64,000 nucleotides of DNA from Zygnema circumcarinatum (lineage: Eukaryota; Streptophyta; Zygnematophyceae; Zygnematales; Zygnemataceae), in NCBI GenBank assembly GCA_037447605.1, contig CM074821.1:1976954-2040953 (forward strand), in the 5' to 3' direction. This document shows, one piece after another, positions 12,165 to 21,682 of this stretch. The position numbers and the translations under genes were made by a program. The stretch's first letter is position 1. Each line of letters begins with the position of its first letter. The notes below the pieces were generated by a model that saw only the letters and a list, made by a program, of their open reading frames with translations, made no database searches and was not told the origin of the DNA.

Positions 12165-12440
12165 CATTGGATCAACCATTACAGTGGGTGCGAACCATTG
12201 ATTCGCGACCCACCAACCATTGCCAATATTTGCAACCATTGGAATGGTTCAGACCATTGATTCGGAACCCGAACAACCATTGCCAATGGTTGCAACCATT
12301 GGAATGGTTCAGACCACTGATTCGGAACCCGAGCAACCATTGACAATGGTCCAAACCATTGGCAAACAGCCAACCATCGCCATCCGCTGGCTGTCCAATG
12401 GTTGGCGATCCCATGGTCCATCCTTCGCGTGCCGCGGCTA
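12165..12440. repeat. Palindrome-rich CAATGGTT repeat, copy 1
   Basis: The sequence is built from AACCATTG and its complement CAATGGTT, often joined as the near-perfect palindrome CAACCATTGCCAATGGTTG. It begins with ATTGGATCAACC and ends near CGCGGCT. Two adjacent 60-bp units, 12231-12290 and 12291-12350, differ at only a few positions. The same start and end recur in the copy at 12861-13315. There is no coding potential. Confidence 0.85.
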
Positions 12441-12860
12441 GCTGGTGGTGCTGGTCCTCCTCCCTTCCAGTCCCTTCCCGCCTGCCCCGTCAGCGGTCGG
12501 GTCGGTCCGCCCCGGGGCTGCCCGCCGCTGGGGGAGTCTTCACTGGTCGGACCATGAGGCCATAGGGCTGCGTTGTTGAGCCTAGGCGTCGTTTTCCGCT
12601 CCTAGCTTTTTTCTTTTTTGCTTAGGTCCTTTGCGCCCAGTTCCTCGTGGTTCCCCATGCTGGATTTGTCCATGTTCATTTGATGGCCTCGCCATCGTGA
12701 GATCAATGCCGCTTCCTTCATGACCATTAGTGGTTACGGTATCAGACTCAACAAAACTTCAGTATGTTTGACACCAGAACGAGTACTGCGGTAACATCAC
12801 GACCCCCCTACAGAGGAGTACTATTATTTTCAGTCAAATTTGTTAAGTCTGGTACCCCCT
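12441..12860. other. Unique spacer between the two CAATGGTT repeats
   Basis: This is non-repetitive sequence of mixed composition. I see no gene or further repeat. Confidence 0.4.
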
Positions 12861-13400
12861 ATTGGATCAACCGTTGTAATGGTTTCGAACCATTTATTCG
12901 CGACCCAGCCAACCATTGCCAATCGTCGAAACCATTGGATTCAATGGTTGCCAATCCTGGCCAATGGTTGCGAACCATTGGTTCGCGACCCAGCCAACCA
13001 TTGCCAACGGTTCGATAACCATTGAATCCAATGGTTCGAACCATTGCCGTAGGACCAAAACAACTATCGCCAATGGTTGCAAACATTGGATGGCAATGGT
13101 TACCACCAGCCAACCATTGCCAATGGTTCGATAACCATTGAATGCAATGGTTCGAACCATTACCGTAGGACCACAACAACTATTGCCAATGGTTGCAACC
13201 ATTGGATGCAATGGTTACCAACTATTCCAATGGTTTGGATCTTCCAACCATTGCCATCCAATGGTTGTCCAATGGTTGCCGATCCAATGGTCCGACCTTC
13301 GCAATGCTCGCGGCTTTCGCTCGGCCGACCAGCCAGCCAGCCAATGCCAATGGTTGCTACCTAACGCTGGCGATTCAACTGGTACCAACCATTGGCTAGG
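12861..13400. repeat. Palindrome-rich CAATGGTT repeat, copy 2 (expanded)
   Basis: This is a diverged second copy in the same orientation as the one at 12165. It shares the opening (TGGATCAACC, then a CGCGACCCA block near 12900) and the closing segment (about 13245-13315, ending CTCGCGGCT). It is longer because an internal unit of 116 bp starting with GGTTCGATAACCATTG is repeated at 13009 and 13125. It carries many inverted CCAAT/ATTGG pairs. The last scattered copies run to about 13400, close to the Fes1/SIL1 start. Confidence 0.85.
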
Positions 13401-13544
13401 CAACCACGCGCCAGCAAGCAAATGGCGCGCGTCACCGGGCGGCCGCCATTGGCGCGCTCGCGTGGCTTTATTTTTTGCCCGCCCGCCCCACCACTGCCGC
13501 CCCCTATACGGTAGCGGGAGGGAGGGAGGGAGGGAGGAGGAAGA

Positions 13545-16160
13545 ATGGCGTCAAGGGGCACGGGTGCGTCCCTGCGCCTGCGCACAGCCGCCCTCGGGCT
13601 CGTCCTTCTTCTGCCCGCGTGTGCCATGGCGCCGTGCGCCTGCCACCCTGCGTACCCGGCTCAAGTGCCCGTATTCGGCCTCGTAAACGAAACGGATGCG
13701 GAGGCACAGGCAGAGCAGATGTTGCCTGCTCAGCAGACACACGACATGAGAGGCGGAAAAGAAGCGGAGGAGACTTCGGATTTTGGAAGCTTGGACAGCA
13801 TGCTGCAGTGGGCCATTTGTGAGTCGTTCGTTTGCCTTCTTTCGTCAAACCACCTTTCGCAATGTGGCTCGCTGGAGATTTGCAGGACCTGCCGCAGGCT
13901 CTTTCTATCGGCTACTCTTTAGCAAACGTTCACCGCAAGTAGCCTGATTATGCTTTATTCTTCCAAAGTGTGCAGCACATTCGGATGCGGAACAGCTTTC
14001 AGCAGCTGCGCAGGAAGTACAAACAATGAGTCCCGAGCAGCTGGCTCTGAAACGGCAGCACATCAAGGTGACATCTACGATACCCTTGTCGTCGACTTTT
14101 TTTTTTTTTTAAACGGTGCGCTGCAAAGCTGTAGAGTACTAACCTGCTCGGGTGGGATGGCTCGAGCGTGCCGCGTTGCGTTTCTTCACTTTACTCATTT
14201 CAACAATAGCTTATGGTTCGAATGGAGTGTCTCTATTAGAGCAAGTTCGATGAACCTCATGTGTAGATAATTCTTTGCCCTCTGCCAACAGTACAGCAGG
14301 ATCAATTAAAGTTAGTTCGAGGGTTTGAATGATTTCAGGACGTTGTGGAGGCTATGCGCATGCCATCGGATGCGGAACTTATGAAGGTTGCAATTTCGGA
14401 TTTGCTCAGTCAATCGCCGTCCCGAGAAATACTTATGCGAGCTCTGGAGGAGCTGCTTCACTTCGTGGAGCCAATTGACAATGCGAACGGTATCTCTTCC
14501 ATTGCCTTTGGTCGTTATCCAGGAACGCAGTTATCTTAAAAGTTTAGCCGTAGATCGCAAAACAAGAGGCGTGTGACTTTTGAAAAAATTTAGAGAGCTT
14601 GAAAAATATTTTGAGCCTGATAACTGGGAGTCTTCATGTCTCTGAAGGCCTTTCATGCTGAAAGTATAGGGCGGAATCTGGATTAGAATGTTTTTGGTAA
14701 CTGGAACTACTGAGGGGATAGGTGGCTGAAAATTCCTGCCCGAAGGCGGCATAATCATGACTCTCATTGTGGTTGGGCATAGCTTGCCCTCTCTGTGATT
14801 GGAAATTCATAATGGCCATGTCCATATAGCGCACTTATCGTAATTAGCAAGTAAAAAGTTGTTGCCTTCACAAGTGTAACCACCCTCCTCCGTTTACTCC
14901 AAATGGAGATCATCATTCTTCTCATATCTGGGGTCTTCATAGGGGAACACGTGAGGCTCAGATTAAGTTTCCGGTGCTATGTCCTTTTGATGAAGCTGGC
15001 ACATGACACTTTTGCTACTCCTTTCTCCGTATCGCTGACCGTCAGTGAGTGCACATTGGGATTCTTGTGGCTAAGTACTAAGTAGTCCAATGAACTAGCT
15101 ATAAATTTGCTATACTCGTCGCATCTAATGGTTGCATCAGCGGTGATGGGAGCACAAGTCGATGATTAAATCCAGTGTAGACGAAATGCCTGAGACCATG
15201 GCGTAGGGATTGCAGATCTGCACAAGTTGGGAGGCCTTGCTGCAATTGCAAATGTGCTGCAGCATGCAGACGCAGAGGTCCGCACTGCGGCTGCTTGGGT
15301 GGCAGGGAAGGCAGCACAAAACAACCCGACAGTACAGCGGCAGGTGCGGATCCCTTGTGTTACCTTACTGTTCTTCCCCGTTACAATGCAAAGGAGGATG
15401 GATTGCAGGGGAACTGCACTAGTATGTGTACCTGTAAAGACCATTTCTAGGGAAGCAGTGCATTGACAAAAAGTGCCGTATTGAGTTCCTTTTGCAGTTG
15501 CTGGATGAGGGGCTCTTGAAGCTGCTTTTGGCCATGACGACTGCTCCTGATGTGGAAGAAGCTGTGAAAGCCCTGTATGCCGTTTCAGCATGCATCAGGA
15601 ATCACGTGGAAGGTCAAGAAGCATTTTACGATTGGGGTGGCACGGAGCACCTCGTTCGGCTGATGGGGGCGACTAGCGACGTTAGGCTGCGAAGAAAGGC
15701 GGTCTTTTTAGCGGGGGCTCTGGCAGAGGAACAGAGTGAGGGAAAAACATCTGTTCAGCCGATGTCTCAAAGGCTGACTACACCATTACTTTGCGGGGTG
15801 CTTGAACTTACCCTCGATGATGGCGACCTTGACATGCAGGAAAAGGTATGCCTGCCTGGAGATTTCCTTGAACCGGATGCTCAATTTCTCAAACGTTCTG
15901 CCGTTGCCTTCTCTTGCCAGCGCTGAAGCGAGTTGTTTCTGAAACTACAGGCACTGCAGGCCCTCCAAAGTCTCATGAATGTGGGACCAAGCGTACGGCA
16001 GTTACTGCGGGAGGAATGCGAGGCGGCGGCTGTTCTTCGGCGATGCAAAGAAGTCCTTCAAAATGCCGCAGCTTCAGATCCTTCTGTAGCGGAATACGCA
16101 GAGGAGGTTGACATGCTTCGGCAGGATGTCGAGTCTCACCTCCTGGAGCGGGACATGTGA
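13545..16160 (+). CDS. Fes1/SIL1-type Hsp70 nucleotide exchange factor with signal peptide
   Basis: Fes1/HspBP1/SIL1 proteins are armadillo-like and release ADP from Hsp70. Six exons, 13545-13818, 13976-14067, 14339-14489, 15216-15343, 15498-15845 and 15951-16160, join in frame to 400 residues. The N-terminus has a hydrophobic signal-like segment (LGLVLLLPACAMAPC), which suggests the secretory pathway and an ER SIL1-like role with BiP rather than the cytosolic Fes1A role. The family core follows: LDSMLQWAI, HSDAEQLSAAA, MSPEQLALKRQ, MPSDAELMKVAI, ALEELLHFVEPIDNANDLHK, AAAWVAGKAAQNNP, EEAVKALYAVSACIRNHVEG and LRRKAVFLAGALAEEQ. The C-terminus is HLLERDM, with no classical KDEL seen. The start lies just after GGGA repeats (13508-13535). 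ER rather than plastid targeting is an inference. Confidence 0.88.
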
Positions 16161-17366
16161 CAGTATCATTCTCTACAAGATTCGTCACCTTGGATATGTA
16201 CCGGGAAGGTACAAGATGGCGCATACTCGTTTCCACCTCCAAGAACTTGCCATATTCTGCTCGCCTGGCCACGTTTTAAAGAGCGGTGGGAGGAATACGG
16301 GCCGCTTTGTTGCCCATAAACGGGATGGTCCTTCAAAGGCTCTTACACTTTTTTCACACAAGGGCACTGCATCTTGCAAGCTGGTATATAGTGGAAATTA
16401 GATACAAATTTTGTCTCAAGTGAGGACGTTTGTGCAAAGGAAAATCATTTCGGTGCCCCAGAAACTGTAGATAAATGACAGGTAGTTCAAGTTATAACCA
16501 TACTACGATAGTTTGGTCCATTTGAGTCGCAGTAAACTTAGAGCCGCTCGCTGTCCCCTGCAGATGTTGACCTATAGCAAGAGCAGAGTATAGGTGCGAT
16601 CTTAGGTTGTGAAGTTCAGGGGTATGACAGCGGTATGCATTTGTACCGTCCCTTGTAAACCGAGGAAGAGCAATTGGAGCTCATCAGGCACCCGTGAATC
16701 TGGTATTGCGTCTGTCTCGAGATCGAATACCGGTGACCTTGCCCTCGTCTGTTTTTCTCAGCCCCTGGGTGTGCACGTGAGTGCGTGATTCCCCTCTCCT
16801 GGAAGCCTCTGTGTGGTCTGCAGCCTCACTGCTACGAGCATTGTTGCTTCATTTTGTAACGCACTGCAGTGCGTTCAGCAACTTTCCACTCGTTCATGTC
16901 ACGACCCTCTCTCTCCCTCCCTACCTCCCTCCCGCGTTTCATCCTGCGGGCCCTCTCCCTCCCCTGCTGATGCTGCTGCCTGCCGCTGCACGGTCGCTGC
17001 AGCACGGCCTGCCTGACTGCCTGCCTTCCTCTCCGTGCTGACTGCTGAGGCGAGGCTATGTCCCGCGTGTCCATGCGTGATAGCGTTCCAGGCCAGTCCA
17101 GTCCAGTCCGACGGAGAGAGGCGGGCGGGCGGGCGGCGGCCACGGGCCAATGGCGCGCTCGCGCCGCGCCGCGTCAGCCGCCAGCGCGCGGACGGACGGA
17201 TGCCTGCGGATAAGCGCCCCGCCCCGCCCTGCCCCTTAGAAGATATATCGCCCGCGCCCGACCCCGCCCCTCCCGCCTTGTTCTGCGCCTGCTCCCTCCC
17301 TCCCGCGCCTGCTCGCTCTCCCTCCTCCACTTGGCGTGCCCTCGTCTTGCACTGCTGCCTGCTGCC
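16161..17366. promoter_or_regulatory. Spacer upstream of LCAA/YCF54
   Basis: The left half shows no feature. From about 16900 the sequence is CT-rich, then strongly GC-rich up to the LCAA start. This suggests a CpG-type promoter and 5' UTR. The open frames on both strands are compositional. Confidence 0.4.
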
Positions 17367-19919
17367 ATGGCGGCTTCCATGGCGCTGCTTCGCCAGGCCT
17401 CTCCTGCAGCGGTGCTCTGCTCCGCGTCGTTGGCTTCGCAGCGCCCATCTGAGCGCGCTGGGCCGTGCAGCTGTCCTTTCTCCCGAACCGCGGCGGGATC
17501 CGCTGCTGTGGCTCCTGCTGGAGCTTTACAGAGAGTGGCGGTGCGGACGTCCTCGCGCACGCGGGTGGTGGCTTCTCAGGGTGTCACGGAGACGTCAACG
17601 TCGTCTTCTAAGGGCGAGCAGGTAGTTGGAAGTTTGCTGCATTTGCCATTTCGCTTTCTGCGTGTGGTTCTTTGGAATCTTAGCGTCGCAATCTGAGTTA
17701 GGAGCTTAACTAACCTTCAGGAGGTTTTGCAGCAGTTGCAAACAGTTGAAGAGTGTTGATTCTGCTGTACCCTAGACTATTAATTGCCTCAATTAATCTT
17801 CTTTGATTGATTGCAGAAGACGTCATACCACTTTTTGGTGGCTAACGCCAAGTTCATGCTAGACGACGAGGAGCACTTTCAGGAATTGATGAGAGAGAGG
17901 CTGCGCCACTTCGGCGAGTTGAACCGCGAGCAGGACTTTTGGCTGGCATATGAGCCCGAGTTCCTGAAGAACTTCCCAGAGATAACTAAGCGCCTTAGCC
18001 GACCGGCTGTGGCACTTGTTTCCACGGACAGTGTCTGGATTACGTAAGTACTATGGCCTGGATATCTCCATTTTTTGTCCTTTTTCCAGAAAGTTTGATT
18101 GGCGATTTTTTTGTGCTTCTCGTGTGATCTAAGAGTTTTGGGAGCTTGGGACTTGCTGCATCCGATGCAGTCAAAATGTGATATCTTTTCACGGTTTACA
18201 ATTATTCCGGTCGTTGCTTTGCCATTAACATGCTCTAAGATCGCCAGATGGCTGCAATACTTCGCAGTCCTTGAAGGCTTTTATACATAAGTTTCACGTG
18301 TCGGTGCATATGGCTGCTGTTTGTTAGTTACTACTGTTGTTTCTAATCCTTTCACGCCTGGAGATACAGCTCTTCCAGCGCCTTAAATGGAGTCACTTGT
18401 TGAGCTGGTCTGACCTTTGTTTGTTGTGTGATGATACCAACGGAAGTCTGCAAAAACGGCTTTTTGCGCTTGTAGAAATGAGAGAGAATGCTTCAAGTTT
18501 CCTTAGGTCGGAGGCTTCAGTCTACAAATCGTCTGCTTGAAGGACTCGTGTTTTTGGGTCCATTAAAGGTCGAGCTGGCTCAAGCAATATTTAATTCCTC
18601 CAGTTAAGGTGGTATGCCGGTGCTGAAGTCCCATGCCTCGTCCGTTTTTTGTAACACCTTGCTGAATGCTCGTTGTACTGTTCAATGTTATACTCCAACT
18701 TTCTGCATCATAGCCAGCAACTTTTCGATTCCCGAACTGTTGGTCAAATGGCCTACTTACTTAGTCTTGCGTCTGATATATTCTGAAGAGCCAGAGTTGC
18801 AATCACTGGCTTTCCCGTTAATTTGGGTTCGCATTCTAGATTTCCTTCTGTCATCATAACAGATTAAGTCCAGGATTCGTTTGACGAACACAGTACATTG
18901 AATGCACCAGTTGCAGTATTGGCATTGGGGATTGCAATTGGGTGGACGATTTTTTTGTGCTCACGTGAGCAGGGGCGTTAATCCTCATTGACTTTCTATT
19001 GCCCATCCCAAGAGTTTCTAAGGTAGAATAGATATCAGTCGATGTGGAGCTGAATAAAAGCTAAGTGAGTTTCTTTGTGTGGTTGTCTCTATTATAATTC
19101 TTTTGCTGTATGAATTAATGCCTCCCAGTTGATTCCTTTCTTGCTGGTCACTCCCCATTTATTGTATACATCAAGCCACCCGGTAGTCTTCCTTGATTTT
19201 TGTCCAGGCCCCACTTCTCACATGCTCAACTTATGGGTTAGTTCTGGTGCCTTAGTTAGTGATGTAAAGCAGAAACTGCGAAGGTGTTACGTGGAATTTC
19301 TAATTAGCAGTAACAGGGCTTTCCATGAATTTCCAGAAGCTGTCATTGCACGCCTTTATGAGCTTGCATGCATGCCGGTCACAATATCTGATAGCTCCTC
19401 CGTGAATCTGGTCTTCACTGGCGAACTAATTGAGATGCTGAACTCTGTTCTGAGAAGTTGGTAGTTAGTTCTTGCTTGACTTTTTGTCATTTTGGAACAT
19501 TCATTTAAGAATAGAGGACTGTAAAGCATAAGTGTTTGAGCTGTGAATCGTTATGAAATCTGTAGAATACAACCTCATTGACTGTGACTCAGATTGTTAT
19601 GCAGGTTTCAGTTCTAAGTTGAATGAACGCGTCGAAAGTGTTGCATAAGTAACAGCTGAGTTACGTTTTTTTTGTTTTTTGAGGGGGAAGGTCCGCTCAC
19701 GCTTGTGGTCGGTTTTTTTTTGCTTTCCTATGCAGCTTCATGAAGCTACGCCTGGACCGGGTGCTGAAGGGAGAGTTTGAAGCCTCCAGTCTGACCGAGG
19801 CTTTGGAGTCCAAACCGGTGGATGCAAAATTCGAGAAGCCGGCGGAGTGGGTGGCGCCTTATCCCAAGTACGAGGGTTCGTGGTGGACTCCTTTCCTGCC
19901 ACCCCACCTGTCCTCGTGA
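17367..19919 (+). CDS. LCAA: LCAA/YCF54, plastid factor for Mg-protoporphyrin monomethyl ester cyclase
   Basis: YCF54/LCAA is needed for the oxidative cyclase that forms the fifth ring of chlorophyll (divinyl-protochlorophyllide). Three exons, 17367-17621, 17817-18043 and 19736-19919, join in frame to 221 residues. Exon 1 (85 codons) is an Ala/Ser/Arg-rich transit peptide. Exon 2 starts the conserved domain (YHFLVANAKFMLDDEEHFQE, EQDFWL, FPEITKRLSRPAVALVSTD). Exon 3 gives FMKLRLDRVLKGEFEA and a tryptophan-containing tail. In red algae and cyanobacteria ycf54 is organellar or cyanobacterial, so the nuclear copy reflects endosymbiotic transfer. The 1.7 kb second intron holds nothing recognisable. 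The first in-frame ATG upstream (17331) is possible, but 17367 gives a typical transit peptide. An AATAAA follows at 20113. Confidence 0.94.
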
Positions 19920-20112
19920 GCTGATTCACTAAGCGAAGTCGAATAGCATTGTGTCAGCCAGGAAGGACGATGTACTATGCGCCACGCTCCCTGTCAGACT
20001 GTCTTCGGGGAGATGCAGAGAGTCCATTAAATTAGGAAAACGTTTTGAGCTAGAGTGCCGGAGAGCTTCACTGGGGTGAAGGATGCACACCCTGCACGTG
20101 CAGAGCTGCAAG

Positions 20113-20118
20113 AATAAA
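20113..20118 (+). terminator. Candidate poly(A) signal of LCAA
   Basis: A canonical AATAAA lies 194 bases after the LCAA stop codon. Its use is inferred from position and sequence only. Confidence 0.45.
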
Positions 20119-20249
20119 ATGGCGAGCTGTCGCTAGCATCCCCTCTGCTTGTTGGCATGTGTGACGAGCATTTGTAAACCTTGATTCATCCTGAGGGGTG
20201 TGTAACGTAGCAGTGCACGAAGATGGCTGCCAGCACCTAGGCTCCCATC

Positions 20250-20405
20250 GGTAGGGGAGGGGAGGAGAGAGAAAGATAAGAGGGGGAGGGGGGGAGAGTG
20301 TGTGTGAGTGAGGGAGAGAGTGTGGGGGAGGGGGGAAGAATGTGTGTGAGAGCGAGAGAGCGAGGGGGTTGGGGGGAGAGTGTGTGTGGGTGAGAGAGAG
20401 AGTCC
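20250..20405. repeat. Purine-rich low-complexity tract
   Basis: The + strand is almost only G and A with GTGTGTG islands (GAGAGAG, GGGGGAGAGTGTGTG). It is non-coding. Confidence 0.7.
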
Positions 20406-20677
20406 TACTAGAGACACCAGCATGCTTTGCACCTCAGCGTGAAACCGTGTCCTGAACGAAAGGTCAGCAATGTGAAGAGACCTGCAGTAGGCCTTTCAGT
20501 ATTGCTCGGTCTGCAGGCTGGTGAGAGACACGCATCTCCATTCCGTGGTCGAGGTCCTCGGCCATGCTGTCCCTTTCGTTTAGGGGATGACGCAATTACT
20601 TCGTGTGAGAGCGACGAGGGGCGGGCGACGAGTCCGTCCATAGAAGCGTGCCGGTGCTGCCTCGCCCTCATCGCAAA

Positions 20678-20977
20678 TAGGGGTTGTCAGGGCCGGGTCC
20701 CATGCGGCCGACGTGTCGCCGACGTGGCGCCGAAAAACATGTTTGCCGCGCCGACTTCCACGACCCTCCGAGGCGCCGTAACGGCGTTACGACCATTCGC
20801 GTGTTGCCACGTGGCTACAAAGACATCCCGGTAGCGTGCGACTGCCACGCTGGCGCGCATCCGTCGAAACTCGTCGTACAAAACGACGTGAACAAAGGAT
20901 TTCGCGGGGTTCCAAAACGTCGACGTGGCGGGCGCTGGTTGGAGAACGCGGTTTCTGATGGTTTTTGACAACCCCTA
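20678..20977. mobile_element. MITE-like element with 12-bp terminal inverted repeats, TA-flanked
   Basis: The left end TAGGGGTTGTCA (20678-20689) is the exact complement of the right end TGACAACCCCTA (20966-20977). Read as GGGGTTGTCA ends flanked by TA on both sides, it fits a TA target-site duplication as in Tc1/mariner-type elements. The interior is GC-rich with many ACGT/CGACGTGG steps, unlike its surroundings, and has no credible transposase. Confidence 0.75.
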
Positions 20978-20980
20978 CTC

Positions 20981-21545
20981 TACTACCAATAATTTGCACA
21001 ATTGAACAATTAAAAATTTTGGTTGCTCAAAAAAAAACTATCCATAACTGGTGTTAAAAAATAAAAACGTATTTTCGCTTTAGGTTTCTTTTCTTTTTGA
21101 ACAATGAACCTTGTTCAAATGCGACTGCAATACAGAACCAATTGAACATTGAAAAATTAATTCTCGGTCATATTCAATTTCAATATTTGGTGCATCCACT
21201 GATCAACAGTGAGATCTTGGCAAATCGCGAAGCGCGAGGGCCCAAGTCCACGCACGTTCAAATTTTGCCAATTTGCATTTTCGTACCGTAAGGAAATCGT
21301 TGATCTGACGAAAAAATCGTACGGAGAAAATTGGGCTTAAGCAAATCTAGCAGATTGCTTGGATCTTATGTGGCAAAAACTGGAACCCACACAGATTGAG
21401 ACTTTGAACATTTGAACTTTGATTTTTATTGTTCAATTTGGAAAACTACTGACCTCGGGCGTTCAAAAGTTCAAATGAAACTTTTTTATTTGAACATTGA
21501 ACATTTCCAAAAAAAAAAGTTCATTTGTTCAAATTATTGGTAGTA
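20981..21545. mobile_element. AT-rich MITE-like element with about 27-bp terminal inverted repeats
   Basis: The left end TACTACCAATAATTTG (20981-20996) matches the complement of the right end exactly. Agreement extends to 27 bases with two mismatches. TA at both outer edges could be the target-site duplication. The AT-rich interior carries about a dozen copies of TTGAAC/GTTCAA in both orientations, like subterminal binding sites. It encodes no transposase. It begins three bases after the neighbouring element ends. Confidence 0.75.
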
Positions 21546-21682
21546 TGGTAATACAAAGTCGGAAAAACAGCATTTGCAGAGAACCAGGTGGAGCACAAAA
21601 ACACACTTTTATGTCCACCCCTCGGCCTCAATACCGCCCTGCAATACTCCTCCTCCTCCTCCTCCTCCTCCTGCGCTCTCTC

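Noticed and set aside
11226-12343. Long reading frames of Gly-Val-Gly-Leu-Trp or Asn-Pro-Thr-Gln repeats on both strands
   Set aside because: They follow from a G/T-only strand that cannot spell stop codons. Several overlapping frames are equally open and there is no unique sequence.
12165-13400. CRISPR-like array of short palindromic repeats
   Set aside because: The host is a eukaryote, spacers are not unique or uniform in length, and the repeats are nested tandem units.
16832-17625. Ala/Arg-rich reading frames on both strands upstream of LCAA
   Set aside because: GC-rich promoter composition gives open frames. There is no domain, and they overlap the transit peptide in the wrong frame.
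18044-19735. Possible nested gene in the large LCAA intron
   Set aside because: Frames up to 111 residues occur but none has family motifs or coding-like conservation that I can recognise.
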